Shown: positions 1 through 8,808 of the stretch, in pieces
Layout: each line of letters begins with the position of its first letter
Position numbering within the stretch: position 1 is the first letter of the stretch
Assembly (NCBI RefSeq): GCF_016718685.1
Contig: NZ_JADKCX010000151.1
Location: forward strand, 1-30,448
DNA from: Haliscomenobacter sp.
Lineage (GTDB): Bacteria > Bacteroidota > Bacteroidia > Chitinophagales > Saprospiraceae
Direction of reading: 5' to 3'
DNA length: 30,448 nt
Position numbers and translations under genes: made by a program
Notes under the pieces: generated by a model
Database searches by the model: none
What the model was told of the DNA's origin: nothing
What the model saw: only the letters and a program-made list of their open reading frames with translations

Positions 1-1417
1 CACCTCCCCAACCACCGCATAATACCTCCTTGTGATACCATAACCCCGTCTCTTCATCACCATCCCACTTTTATAACGATACCGCTTGGCAGCCCATGTT
101 CTCTATTCACGTTACTGATAAGCCGTTGTTCCGTAAGGATGAAACTCCTCATAAGAAATGATCCGCCCGGTGACATCGCTTACTCGAAGCCTACACTGCC
201 AGTCTTGCTGTATTGGTAGCGGTGCAGCACCTCTATTCTCTATGCTCCACCGGAGATTTTGTCCCATCCTCCACGATCAGCACCCGCTGTCATCAGTGAA
301 AGATGGTGGGTTTCCGTCTCATAACTGTTCGGTCCACGCCCACATAGCGGCGGGTACCAATTCATAACCCCTCCAGGTAAATCCGCTCCCAATACCCGCC
401 ATTGCTCGCGTACAATGCGCTTGCCGCGGCGCTGTTTTTCGGCGGCACTATTGGTAGCGGGCCACGCCGCCCTCCAAGTCAAGGCGGTACGGATCATATC
501 GCGGTAGTCCAGCAGTTTGTTTTTTCCGGGTTGCACATTGACGAGTAAAGTTTGAGCATCGAGCCGTGGGTGTCGTAGCGGTAGGTTACCGCAGCGTCCC
601 AGATTGTCGCGCTGGAAAGTTCGGGTCGCGCCCGGTCGCCTACCTGGCGGGGCCAAAGAGTCGGTCTGTTGTCGTCGGAGGCCGTCTGACGCGTACGTTG
701 CGTTCGTCCAAAAGTTGCCTGGTCCGTGCGTGTAGCGTATGCGGAGGAGGTTGCCTACGCTGTCTGAGCGGCGTAAGGTGTTTGCGTTGGCAGTTCACTC
801 AGCACCTCACCATATGGCTTTGGGCCGGGTGCTTTGGCCAACGCGTTACGTTCGCGTCCTGTGGCGCTGATCAGTTGGTATTGGGCGTCGTATTCTGTCG
901 GCTCCGGGCGTTCTGCTCTGGTGGTTTTGAAAGACTGGTTCCGTAATTGGCTGATCGCCTATCTCCAGTGATGTTGCCGGAAGGGTCGTACGGGTAGTAA
1001 AGGTCTTGTTGACTGCTCGAATCCTTCAGAGCACTGGGCCACAGCCCGGAAGGCCGGGTTAGGTCTCGGATTGAGCCGGGCTGTAGAAGTGTTCGAATCC
1101 GGAAATGTAGGGGGCGTAGTCAGGGCGGTTGCAGGCCAACGAATGCATCGCTTTTGGGATTCGCCTACTGGATGCCCGTGCGTTGGGAACCTTGCGTCGT
1201 AGTCTATGCGCCGGAATGCCGCCATCACCTGCCCTCGCACGCTGGGCGTTTCGCTCACCAGCAGACCCCGGCGGTTGTAGGTGGGGTGTAAATGGCGAGG
1301 CATGGCCTTCCAAATGCCAGTTTTCCAGCCAGGTCATGCGGTTAGGAGGCGTCGTATTCGGTTGCCTTGGTGAAGACTTCCGGTCCTCAACAGGGCTACT
1401 GATGGGGTGACTCGGAG
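1..1417 (-). pseudogene. RHS core segment with very dense frame breaks, cut by the window edge
   Basis: Reading all three minus frames recovers an ordered RHS core: EYDAQYQLISATGRERNAL (about 885-830), VGNLLRIRYTHGPGN (about 755-705), YRYDTHGSMLKL (about 585-550), DYRDMIRTA (about 510-485), GKRIVREQ (about 427-404), YWERIYLEG (about 402-375), VLIVEDGTKSPVEHRE (about 285-237), VLHRYQYSKTGSVGFE (about 235-190), SDVTGRIISYEEFHPYG (about 180-125) and a DEETGLWYH core near the edge. These match the TcC/RHS-core order, but the frame changes every 30-100 bases. Almost all breaks are small indels with conserved residues kept. Near the left edge the breaks are mostly missing bases. Confidence 0.75.
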
Positions 1418-1873
1418 TCACCCGTCTAGGCTACGCCAGTCCACGGTATGCGTCTCCGCATCGGCGAGCAACTGCCGTCGGCTTTCCAATAGATTGCCTT
1501 TGAAATCGAAGCGAACGGCCTGGGTGTCAGCCTCCGGGGCCAAGCATAAGCAGCGCTTGCCCGCAAGTTGTTGCCGCCACAAGGTAACAGCGCCGTTTTC
1601 GTCTTTCAGGCTTTCGCCAAAGACCGTGCGTCCGATCTCCATCTCATCGCCACTGTTGATCCGCAGCCATTGTCGCGTAGGTCGGCGTAGCGCGTCGTAT
1701 TCGGTGCGCAGCAGGCGTTGTTCCAGCGCGCCAGCGTATTCGTTTTCATCCCATACGTACATGGGTTGTCCCGTTGAGTCGGGCAGCATCCAGCGGTCGC
1801 CGGCTTCATTGCTGTGTTGAAAAAGCAAGTTTCCGGCGATGTCGTAGGCCGGGTACATAATCGTTTGCGGCAT
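1418..1873 (-). CDS. RHS-repeat segment 2 of the Tc-toxin-like gene
   Basis: YDIAGNLLFQHSNEAGDRWMLPDSTGQPMYVWD is the usual RHS run (YD-x-x-GN-L-x-x-x-S-x-x-x-G-x-R-W). The following LLRTEYDALRRPTRQWL and RFDFKGNLLESRRQLL supply further YD-x-x-x-R-P and D-x-K-GNLL repeats. It stops after DWRSLDG, beyond which frame breaks become very frequent. Not an independent gene. Confidence 0.75.
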   Translation of the reverse strand: MPQTIMYPAYDIAGNLLFQHSNEAGDRWMLPDSTGQPMYVWDENEYAGALEQRLLRTEYDALRRPTRQWLRINSGDEMEIGRTVFGESLKDENGAVTLWRQQLAGKRCLCLAPEADTQAVRFDFKGNLLESRRQLLADAETHTVDWRSLDG

Positions 1874-1915
1874 TCACTTCGGAAATCCGCCGGGTTTGTA
1901 CACGGGTATGAACCA

Positions 1916-2521
1916 TCACGCACTTGCCCGCGCATCCCGAATCCAAGGGCTTTTGCCCTCGGCATCGAGATGGGTGTATGTGAGGTGTTTTTCCTCTTTT
2001 CTAGTAAAACTATTGCCTTCCAGTGCCCTGTAGCGGTTGTGCGCCATACTCAGTACTTCACGTCCGAGGCTGTCGAGATGAGTTTCAGTGGGAGTTCCAG
2101 CGTGGATTTTTGCCAAAAAATGCGGCGCGTTGTGCATCTGCCGGATCACTACCCAATTCATCCCAGTCAGGATTACCTCCATGTCCACAAACCACCGGCT
2201 TTCCATCACCGTATCATTTGCATCATAAGCACGGGTAAACCAGGGCGAAAACTCCACCCGACTGAGTGTACCATCCGGCATTTCCACCCGTACCTGTCGG
2301 CCGGGAGCGTCGTAATAAAGGATGGGCGTTACGCCTTGTTCACACGGCTCTTCAAAGCGATGATTAGGCCGTTTATTTTCATCCTTACTGAAATACGGCT
2401 CGTATTGTTTTACCGGCTTGCCCTTGTTGTTCAGCACGGTTTTGCCACTGGCAATCCATTGCAGGGGGCCGCCTGTCGTTTCCGGTTCGGCTTGCACCTT
2501 TTTTACCAATACGGCGCCCAT
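1916..2521 (-). CDS. RHS-repeat segment 1 of the Tc-toxin-like gene
   Basis: Contains NNKGKPVKQYEPYFS and RVEMPDGTLSRVEFSPW, classic of TcB/RHS proteins (GK-x-V-x-x-YEP-F and D-x-T-x-x-x-V-x-F-x-x-W). TETHLDSLGREV is the beta-strand repeat that follows. The frame ends with a false stop after WIRDARASA, and the protein resumes in another frame near 1873. This is part of the RHS cocoon wall. Confidence 0.75.
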   Translation of the reverse strand: MGAVLVKKVQAEPETTGGPLQWIASGKTVLNNKGKPVKQYEPYFSKDENKRPNHRFEEPCEQGVTPILYYDAPGRQVRVEMPDGTLSRVEFSPWFTRAYDANDTVMESRWFVDMEVILTGMNWVVIRQMHNAPHFLAKIHAGTPTETHLDSLGREVLSMAHNRYRALEGNSFTRKEEKHLTYTHLDAEGKSPWIRDARASA

Positions 2522-3195
2522 GCCGTCGCTGTATTCAAGGGCTTGACGGCGGACTGCTTTCGCCCTCGTCCAATTGCGCCACGTGTTTTCCCGTACAATA
2601 CCGGCACAGGCGGGGGTTGGGCGTATTGGATGGTTCCTTTGGAATCAATGGTTTCGCCCAAATAATAAATATGGCGGGCAGTGGCATTACCTAACCAATT
2701 GCGGGCCTGGGCTTCGTCGTATTCACCGGTAAAAAAGGCACGTAGTCCGGCTTCTTCCAACTCAAGCGGCACATCCATCAAGTTGTCGCCTTCGTTGTTT
2801 TTTCCCTTCACCGCCACCGCCGCAGGTACGCCCAAAATATCGAAGGCCACTTCCGACAGGTTACCGTTTACATCTTGCATCTCCAGGGGCGCCAGTACCC
2901 GGAAATCGAATTTTGTGACCGATACGGTATTGTTTGCCGGGTCAGTGCTTTCTTGAATGTACAAATCGTGGTTATCAAAAGTCAGGGTCGTTACATTTCT
3001 AAAAGGATCGGTGTAACGTTCCGGCAGGTAAAAATGCGCAGCGGCATCCTCAGCAAAACCGGCAATACCCGAGCGTATCCACCAAAGTCTCGGTTCGTCA
3101 TCAAATTGGCAGTAGCCACCTTCATCCAACACCCGTTGGAGCATGTCGCCATAAACTTCATCTGCTGCTTGTAATGAAGGCAATTTATCGCCCAA
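2503..3195 (-). CDS. TcB/RHS junction segment of the Tc-toxin-like gene
   Basis: Carries GGYCQFDDEPRLWWIRSGIAGF and FYLPERYTDPFRNVTTLTFDNHDLYI, both typical of the region where TcB proteins lead into RHS repeats (the ERYTDPFGN-T-x-x-x-D-x-H-x-L type motif). ARHIYYLGET matches the conserved ATTRIVYDL-like site. The last residues in this frame are spurious. The adjacent frame gives EYSDGMGAVLVKKVQAEPE, the expected continuation, so a break lies near 2560-2590. Confidence 0.75.
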   Translation of the reverse strand: MGDKLPSLQAADEVYGDMLQRVLDEGGYCQFDDEPRLWWIRSGIAGFAEDAAAHFYLPERYTDPFRNVTTLTFDNHDLYIQESTDPANNTVSVTKFDFRVLAPLEMQDVNGNLSEVAFDILGVPAAVAVKGKNNEGDNLMDVPLELEEAGLRAFFTGEYDEAQARNWLGNATARHIYYLGETIDSKGTIQYAQPPPVPVLYGKTRGAIGRGRKQSAVKPLNTATAWAPYW

Positions 3196-3252
3196 AATGG
3201 CGCTCAGCAGGTCATTGGTCAGGGGCTAATTTGTAGGTTTCGTAGGGTAAGG

Positions 3253-4395
3253 CTAATGAGCCTGACTCGAAGAGTGAAGTGGAGCCTGCAAGTCTTCTTT
3301 AAAATACAAGATACGAACGTGCTCAACGAGGCGTTTTTGCGCTTTCTCTGGGTCAGGGCGTTTGTGGTAATCCAATGGATTTACTTCTTCTCCGACAGTC
3401 TGATACACTTCGCTCAGGCGGTATGGTTTGAAATCTTCCAAAGCGAAGTAAGGCGCTTTAGCCCCGGGATGGAACCCGGTTAATTCATACGTCAATACCT
3501 CGCCGGGCATAGGCAGGCGGTAGCACCGGGCTTCTTCTATCGCTTTGGTATAGCGATTTTCGGAATAGGCGATGTGCGTTTTGCCTTGCATTTCGCGGAT
3601 CAGCATTTTGGCTTCTTCCGTGATCAGTTTATCAATCGTGTCGTAGTTAACCAGCCGTGGATACGCCACCGCCACCGACTGCAAAGGCTGGCCGTAATCA
3701 TCAAATTTTAAATTCAGGGTATGCGCAATCCGAGGGTCTACAACCTTTGGGTCGCCCTCAGATTCACTTGCATAAGCACGCAAATCCAATTCGTATTGGT
3801 AGGTAATCGCCTCGCTTTCGCCAACCAAAAATACGGCGTGCTGGTTTTGCCCTTTGGGTTGCAGGCAACGGATCCAGCAATTGTGGAAAGCCGTGGAAAA
3901 GAGTTTGACCGGGCGCTGTTCGCCTTGTTGTAGCGCATCCACATCAAGTTCGTAGACTTCCTGCCGCAGGGTCATGCCCTTGCAGGCGCGCAGGGCTTCG
4001 CGCCACTCGTCGGCACTGAGGTTTTGTGCTTCAATGACTGGTTCGGGCAGTTCCAACTCTTTAAAACCCTTAATTTCAGGCTGGAAATATTCCTCCCGGA
4101 AGTGTGATAAAATGCGTTCCCGCCCCATGAAAGCACCCGTGTGGAACCAGGTGACGGTTTTCACTGGCGGTTGATACAGCGTTTTATCGTCGGTGATGTA
4201 TGGGCTTTTGATATTGCCCTCGACAAATTTCCCGAAATCCTCCACATCCACTTGTTCCACCCGCCCGAAGCCGCGAAACTCGCGTTCGGCGTGGTCATAA
4301 TAGCCGTGGTGGTAGCTGTAGGTATTGGCAAAGCTGGATTGTCGCCACTTATCGGTCACGGTCACCTGGCTCACCACCTGCACCGGGAAGGGCAA
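3253..4395 (-). CDS. TcdB middle-domain segment of the Tc-toxin-like gene
   Basis: Begins within VVSQVTVTDKWRQSSFANTYSYHHGYYDHAEREFRGFG. The pattern Y-x-Y-x-x-G-x-x-D-x-x-E-R-E-F-R-G-F-G is the hallmark of the TcdB middle domain, where a Tyr-rich RHS-like strand precedes the cocoon. It continues with the helical region ending in PLDYHKRPDPEKAQKRLVEHVRILYF. The frame breaks near 3270 and 3225 before resuming as LTNDLLSAILGDKL. The second break fits one extra C in a C run. The apparent start codon at 4395 is internal to the real protein. Confidence 0.8.
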   Translation of the reverse strand: MPFPVQVVSQVTVTDKWRQSSFANTYSYHHGYYDHAEREFRGFGRVEQVDVEDFGKFVEGNIKSPYITDDKTLYQPPVKTVTWFHTGAFMGRERILSHFREEYFQPEIKGFKELELPEPVIEAQNLSADEWREALRACKGMTLRQEVYELDVDALQQGEQRPVKLFSTAFHNCWIRCLQPKGQNQHAVFLVGESEAITYQYELDLRAYASESEGDPKVVDPRIAHTLNLKFDDYGQPLQSVAVAYPRLVNYDTIDKLITEEAKMLIREMQGKTHIAYSENRYTKAIEEARCYRLPMPGEVLTYELTGFHPGAKAPYFALEDFKPYRLSEVYQTVGEEVNPLDYHKRPDPEKAQKRLVEHVRILYFKEDLQAPLHSSSQAH

Positions 4396-5434
4396 CTTGG
4401 TGATCCGGGTTTACCGGCTTTTTGTCTTCGAGGTAGTAGTGAGTAGAGCTTTTGTACGTCCACTCCACTTTTTTGCCGAAATTGTTGCGGTAGCTCTTCA
4501 GAATATGCGGTTTTTGACCGTTCATCAGATCAATGTAGCGCAGTGGTTCACCCGCATTGGCTGGCAGGGGCGAGGACCACACGATGCAGGAGGTGCCGTT
4601 GCCCAGCAGGTCGGTCACCGTCACGGCGTTGGGCTGGGCGGTATCAGGAAACGGACTAATGTCGCAGGCTTGGCTCCAGGCGTTGCCGCTCAGGTTGAGC
4701 CAGGCGAGAAACTGGTTTTTGCCCAAATAAATAATATCGGTGGCCCCGGTACCGCTGATGTCGGCAAGTTGCAGATAGGCGGGGTTGAACTGGTCGGGGT
4801 GGTCAAACCAGGGGGCTTTGTCCATGTTCACTTTTGCCCCAAAACGGCCGTAGCCAAGGTTGGGCCAGTAGCAGACCTGGCCGTTGCGGATGCGCACGAT
4901 GTCGGTGAGTCCGTCGCCGCTCATATCGGCCAGGAAAATACTCTGGGTGCTGTCGGCAAACACGATGGCCGGGCCTTGTTCCTCGCCGAAGGGTTTGGGC
5001 GCCAGTTCGGGCGCATCGTAGCCCAGCGTGCCGGCGGAAGGATACCAGGTGAAGACGTTTTCTTCTGTGATGACAATCTCCGGCTGCCCGTCGCCATTGA
5101 GGTCGAGCAGGCGAGTATTTGGATCGCGCAAATTCACATTGGGGATTTGCTCGAACGTGCGGAAGTTTTCCCAATTTCCACTTCCTTCAGAGCCAGCATC
5201 CTCTTTCAGTTCAAAATAGCCGTTCAGACCACTGCTGTTAATTACCACTTGTTTGCGCCCATCGGCTTCAAGGTCTTGCAGCTGCAATACGCCCGAAGCA
5301 ATGCCCAGAAAAGACGGCTTGGGAATGACCGGTTTCGCAACGGTAAAATGCCCATCGCCAAGGTTCTCCTTATAAAACCAGCCATTTCCTTGCTCCGTTA
5401 GGATACCAGAGATGCCCTCGTTGTAGAGGTCCAC
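4349..5434 (-). CDS. FG-GAP/VCBS-like propeller segment of the Tc-toxin-like gene
   Basis: Continues the SpvB segment (upstream residues SSGYQWVDLYNEGISGIL read in this frame). It contains repeated calcium-binding-like propeller motifs such as LLDLNGDGQPEIV, LADMSGDGLTDIV and LADISGTGATDII, which are the FG-GAP/VCBS repeats of the TcB beta-propeller. The tail VEWTYKSSTHYYLEDKKP is the start of the TcdB toxin N-terminal/middle domain. The frame is lost near 4396: reading one fewer base joins PDHQ directly to LPFPVQVVSQVTVTDKW of the next segment. This is a fragment of the 1-6759 gene rather than an independent protein. Confidence 0.8.
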   Translation of the reverse strand: MDLYNEGISGILTEQGNGWFYKENLGDGHFTVAKPVIPKPSFLGIASGVLQLQDLEADGRKQVVINSSGLNGYFELKEDAGSEGSGNWENFRTFEQIPNVNLRDPNTRLLDLNGDGQPEIVITEENVFTWYPSAGTLGYDAPELAPKPFGEEQGPAIVFADSTQSIFLADMSGDGLTDIVRIRNGQVCYWPNLGYGRFGAKVNMDKAPWFDHPDQFNPAYLQLADISGTGATDIIYLGKNQFLAWLNLSGNAWSQACDISPFPDTAQPNAVTVTDLLGNGTSCIVWSSPLPANAGEPLRYIDLMNGQKPHILKSYRNNFGKKVEWTYKSSTHYYLEDKKPVNPDHQVALPGAGGEPGDRDR

Positions 5435-5472
5435 CCATTGGTAGCCGGAACTGAGCCCTGCCGGGGCATTGG

Positions 5473-6759
5473 TTACATCTTCCGAGGCGACGTTGCGGAT
5501 TTCCTGCTCCAGGATAGTTCCTGGTATTCAAATTCAACAGGAGGCAGGCTTTTGAACCGATAGCTATTGTCGTTTTCCCTGACGTAACTGCGTTGGATGG
5601 CGGAGACCAGATAGGTTACTTCGAGTTTATCGCCTTGTTCCGGCGCTACCTCTAAAGATGAACCGCGATATTTGAGATCAAGCGAACGCACTAAGCAGGG
5701 TTCACTTCCCAGTTCATCAAAGCGGTGAAACATCAACACCCGGCGGCAAAGTCGTGCTGTGCGGATTTCAAAACCGCTACGGTAGGTAGAAAAAGCATCG
5801 TTGCGTGCAGGCCAGAAGTTGATTTCTTCATGATTCACGGAGGTCGTTCCCTGTGTATCGGCAGGCAGGTCGCCGTGTTCGCTGTAATCCAGCACCATTT
5901 CCATCAGGAAATCGGAGGTCAAGGGATTTTGTGGGCTGTAGTTGTGATCGGGTTTAAACGACGCTTTATTGGTGTAATAAACGCGTTTCAGGTATCTGTT
6001 GGTAAATCGGGGGATGCCGTCAGCGGTAAACCGGTTTTTATCCTGCAATTCAGTGCCGTAACCGTGGCCATCCTCCTCTTTAAAAGTGTAGAGCACGCAA
6101 TTGCCCTTGTCGTCGAAACTCAGTTCGGGCAGCCATTGGAAAACGCGGTCGGGATGCTCGGGGTCACAAATGCGGTAGTCCGCGCTTTTCCCGAAAAAGG
6201 TCACGACGTTATCACGGGTGGTCACTTTCCACCACATGCCGTGGGCTGGATGCGATATTTTTTCAATTTGGGAAAAACCACCTTCGATTCGGGGATGGTA
6301 GCGGCGCACTTTAAAGCTTTCGTCATTAGGCTTGGCAGCATCGATATCCGGCACCAAATCCTCTACCCCCGTAAACATAAAAGTGTCGCTTTCCTCGGAG
6401 TCGCGGTAGCGCGGCAGGCGCTTGTCTGTTTTTCGCTGAATGGAAGGAAAACCCAAATCCCAGCCCAGGCCGAACAGGCCGTTGCCAGCGCCGGAGTTGT
6501 AACCCAGTGCGATGGCAGGCATAAATCCGTTGCGTCCTGGAGAAAAAGGAAGGGGAAGACTAAAAGAAGCCGTCCCATTGGCGGCATTTACTTGAAATTT
6601 TTCATCAATGCCTTTTAGGGCGCCGCCGCCTTTGGGGAGAGAGATTTGTGGAATGTCAATGGCAATAGACCCAGAGGCCTGTTCCTCCGAACGGGCAGCA
6701 GAAAAACCGGAGGGTTTTGATTTTCCGGTCGAAGCGCTATTGTCATTGTTCCGCTGCAT
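5473..6759 (-). CDS. SpvB-domain N-terminal segment of the Tc-toxin-like gene
   Basis: Opens with a low-complexity N-terminus and then the SpvB signature region: ISLPKGGGALKGIDEKF near residues 39-55, the small-residue stretch NGTASFSLPLP, and LGYNSGAGNGLFGLGWDL near 107-124, typical of Salmonella SpvB N-terminal and TcB proteins. The frame ends at a false stop. The protein continues in another frame as QEIRNVASEDVTNAPAG, so one base appears to be lost near 5508 (TGG-AG-CAG on the coding strand). The ATG at 6759 is the first usable start. An upstream TTG frame reading LSKTQQQVYAAEQ could be the true N-terminus after another indel. No signal peptide is seen, as usual for TcB. Confidence 0.8.
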   Translation of the reverse strand: MQRNNDNSASTGKSKPSGFSAARSEEQASGSIAIDIPQISLPKGGGALKGIDEKFQVNAANGTASFSLPLPFSPGRNGFMPAIALGYNSGAGNGLFGLGWDLGFPSIQRKTDKRLPRYRDSEESDTFMFTGVEDLVPDIDAAKPNDESFKVRRYHPRIEGGFSQIEKISHPAHGMWWKVTTRDNVVTFFGKSADYRICDPEHPDRVFQWLPELSFDDKGNCVLYTFKEEDGHGYGTELQDKNRFTADGIPRFTNRYLKRVYYTNKASFKPDHNYSPQNPLTSDFLMEMVLDYSEHGDLPADTQGTTSVNHEEINFWPARNDAFSTYRSGFEIRTARLCRRVLMFHRFDELGSEPCLVRSLDLKYRGSSLEVAPEQGDKLEVTYLVSAIQRSYVRENDNSYRFKSLPPVEFEYQELSWSRKSATSPRKM

Positions 6760-6894
6760 AGACCTGTTGTTGGGTTTTACTCAAAGCCACGCTGTTTCCA
6801 TCATCACCACCTCATCCTTTAACCCAGAAGATCACCACTACACCCTCCAAAAACGATGACATTTATCGCATACCCCATTGAGTTTTATCCCCCC

Positions 6895-7401
6895 TCACCT
6901 CTGCCATGGCCCCAACGCTACCGTCGAAACCGCAAAGAACCCCATAAAAACCCCAGTGATGCTGCGCAAGTGCAACCGATGTTGAACCTGATATTCCTCT
7001 TCCGTGAAGTACGTAATATTCCCATGGTTGAAGAATTGGTATTGGCCGTTGACGTATTCCGGATCCACGCTTCCCCCGTTCAGGTAAAGAACAGCGGAAT
7101 AAAGCAAATAGGCATAAAACAGGGCTAGCACGATCATAGCCCAGTTCGGCGGGTTGCCGAGATAATACTGGATTTGTCGCAGTTTACTCATCTGATTTGC
7201 CTCTGCTTCGGGTATGGGCGGTCTGGTTTTTTGCAGATAAACAATGGTAAATGCCCAGAGGGGAAACATTGATAAAAAGATGCCAATGAACGACACTTCA
7301 AAAGGGGCCGGCTTTCCGAAAAGTGTGGCAAGGTTGACCCACAGCAGGCTCAGCAGACCGAGCAGGGAAACCACAAATGCGATGGGTTGGAGGGATTTCA
7401 C
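6895..7401 (-). CDS. Small multi-pass membrane protein, function unknown
   Basis: A 168-residue protein with about four hydrophobic segments (roughly residues 5-27, 37-57, 88-108 and 148-164), with a charged PIPEAEANQMSKLRQIQYYLGNPP loop after the second. I recognise no family. The first Met at 7401 is followed directly by a membrane segment and is a credible start. It lies about 135 bases upstream of the toxin gene on the same strand, so shared transcription is possible, but nothing links the functions. Confidence 0.6.
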   Translation of the reverse strand: MKSLQPIAFVVSLLGLLSLLWVNLATLFGKPAPFEVSFIGIFLSMFPLWAFTIVYLQKTRPPIPEAEANQMSKLRQIQYYLGNPPNWAMIVLALFYAYLLYSAVLYLNGGSVDPEYVNGQYQFFNHGNITYFTEEEYQVQHRLHLRSITGVFMGFFAVSTVALGPWQR

Positions 7402-7648
7402 GATCGTGATGTGTTTTTTGAAAAATCGGCAGATTGCCTTTCTTTTTTCTCATCCATGAAAGTGCTCAGAAAATAGCTCGGAAAGAATGATTTTGATCAA
7501 ATCGCTAATTGATAGTTCTTCTGCATACCCTGTTTGTTGTGCTGCTTTTAGAGAGATGCTCAATTCCCTAGACCAATACCTTCAAAATACGCAAATCTAC
7601 GTCGCCCATTTACGCAAACCTGCGCATGACTGCCACCCGGTAGCCTCC

Positions 7649-7656
7649 TAACTTTG
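7649..7656 (+). promoter_or_regulatory. Bacteroidota -7 promoter box (TAACTTTG)
   Basis: TAACTTTG fits the TAnnTTTG consensus of Bacteroidota primary sigma promoters and lies 27 bases ahead of the ATG at 7684. No clear -33 TTG is visible. The rest of 7402-7683 shows no other convincing element. Confidence 0.55.
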
Positions 7657-7683
7657 TACTATCAATTCACAACCAATCAAACT

Positions 7684-8180
7684 ATGAAAAGACACTTTTA
7701 AACCTTCTCACTTGCTGCGCTTTTGCGTTTTTTCCCAAACGCTGCAAGCCCAAACGATTTCCGACGCCGATCAAAAAGGCATCATGGCGTGCTACAATGA
7801 GTTTTCAGCGGCCTTTGGAAAAATGGATATGGCGGGTATTGAAGCCCTGCTTACCGAAAATGCCGATCAAATTACCCCGGATGGAAGCATTACCCGAGGC
7901 CGCACGAGTGTGGTTGCCAACATGAAGGGGTATATGGAATTCCTGAAAGGCTTGCCTAAGCCGGACAAGGTTGAAGTCAAACTCATTGGCATGCAAAGCC
8001 GCTATCTAGGACCTGGTTTGATATTGACCACCTACACCGAGGAAAAGAGCATCAGTTTTGGCAGCCAAACGAAAGTAGAAAACAACCACGGCAGTGGTGC
8101 TCAAAAAAATGAACGACAAATGGCTGGTTGATCTCATCTCACTCACCCCGGTGGTAAGCGGCCCTGAAATGGGAAAATAA
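7684..8180 (+). pseudogene. Secreted NTF2-like (DUF4440/SnoaL-like) protein, frame broken three times in homopolymers
   Basis: Reading across three breaks gives a normal small exported protein of about 165 residues. MKRHF-LNLLTCCAFAF-FSQTLQAQ is a signal peptide. ISDADQKGIMACYNEFSAAFGKMDMAGIEALLTENADQITPDG is the NTF2-fold helix and core of DUF4440-like proteins, and TTAVVLKKMNDKWLVDLIS is the closing strand. Breaks are a missing T near 7696-7699, a missing T in the T run 7728-7733, and an extra A near 8079-8082. Restoring them yields 498 bases, a multiple of three, ending at the TAA 8178-8180. All three are homopolymers, so sequencing error is the likely cause. Substrate unknown. Confidence 0.7.
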
Positions 8181-8226
8181 GCAGGAGGCTTAGCACAAAA
8201 AGCAACTGACAATAGAACGCATTGTG

Positions 8227-8248
8227 CTATACCCCACGTGGGGTATAG
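8227..8248. repeat. Perfect 22-bp palindrome (CTATACCCC / GGGGTATAG around ACGT)
   Basis: Both halves match exactly. It lies 47 bases after the stop of the NTF2-like gene and just before a terminator hairpin. It could add to termination or be a dyad operator or protein-binding site. It has no T tract of its own. Confidence 0.7.
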
Positions 8249-8257
8249 GAATGAAAG

Positions 8258-8287
8258 GGAAGCTGCCTCAGTGGTGGCTTCCTTTTT
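8258..8287 (+). terminator. Rho-independent terminator after the NTF2-like gene
   Basis: A ten-pair stem (GGAAGCTGCC against GGTGGCTTCC, with two G-T pairs) around a TCAGT loop, followed by TTTTT. It is placed between the plus-strand gene ending at 8180 and the convergent DUF1801 gene ending at 8306. Confidence 0.7.
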
Positions 8288-8305
8288 ATGCATAGTAGTG
8301 GTGGC

Positions 8306-8731
8306 TCAAGAATTCCCCTCAAAGCCATCCCGAATGGCCGCTTCAAGTACATCCAGCTTGATGTCTTTTAGCGCTTTAAACTTAATGCAATACCCGGTCA
8401 CGCTGGCCTTGCCAAGGCTTTCGCCATAGGTTCTGGCCAGGTAGGTCTTGTCTTTGAGGCCCAGGATGTAGACCGAGATCCCAGTTGTGTTGGCGCTCAA
8501 CCCAATTTGATAAAACTCCCTGCTGCTTCCATCCGCATATTTGATGGTATAAAACCCATATCCTATATTAGGGTTAGCAATGGTTTTGCCTTCGCTGTTT
8601 TTACCATCGTTGAACCATACTCTACATCCTAGCGACACTTGAAGAGCGAGCTGGTGCAAGGTTTGCAGGTCACTCCGTTTGGGCTCGGGCTGGCTGGCGA
8701 TGTAGGTATCGATTTGTTCGGGTATGGTCAT
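8306..8731 (-). CDS. DUF1801-family protein
   Basis: About 141 residues from the Met at 8731 (TIPEQIDTYIASQPEPKRSDLQTLHQLA). Alternative upstream start: 8755. It shows the DUF1801 pattern: N-terminal helices with the QTLHQL run, then VWFNDGKN, the strand IGYGFYTIKYADG, QIGLSANTTGISVYILG, GKASVTGYCIKFKALKDIKLDVLEAAI. The family (YdhG-like) has a small alpha/beta fold; its biochemical role is not established. It is convergent with the NTF2-like gene and separated from it by a terminator. Confidence 0.7.
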   Translation of the reverse strand: MTIPEQIDTYIASQPEPKRSDLQTLHQLALQVSLGCRVWFNDGKNSEGKTIANPNIGYGFYTIKYADGSSREFYQIGLSANTTGISVYILGLKDKTYLARTYGESLGKASVTGYCIKFKALKDIKLDVLEAAIRDGFEGNS

Positions 8732-8808
8732 ATAGGTTGTAGGTTGGTTCACCACAAAATAGCAACAGAACTTCTTTACAAGGAATCAAGCTGTTGAATT
8801 TTCAGGGT

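Larger units (their letters stand above)
1..6759 (-). pseudogene. Tc-toxin TcB-TcC-like fusion (SpvB / TcdB middle / RHS core), frame-broken, runs off left edge
   Basis: A single very large gene read on the minus strand. The order of parts is that of insecticidal toxin complex TcB-TcC proteins: SpvB domain, FG-GAP/VCBS-like propeller, TcdB middle region, then RHS repeats with the RHS-associated core (SYEEFHPYGTTAY near 118-175, DEETGLWYH near 20-50). In that family TcB and TcC form a hollow RHS cocoon around a variable C-terminal toxin, which would lie beyond base 1. The frame is interrupted near 5508, 4396, about 3270, about 3225, about 2570, about 1900 and about 1420, and then every few tens of bases to the left edge. 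Conserved residues remain readable across all breaks, so indel errors are as likely as true decay. Family assignment is firm; whether the gene is functional is not known. Confidence 0.85.

Noticed and set aside
4325..5401. 358-residue plus-strand frame within the toxin gene
   Set aside because: Shadow of the propeller segment, where NGDG-type repeats are clear on the minus strand.
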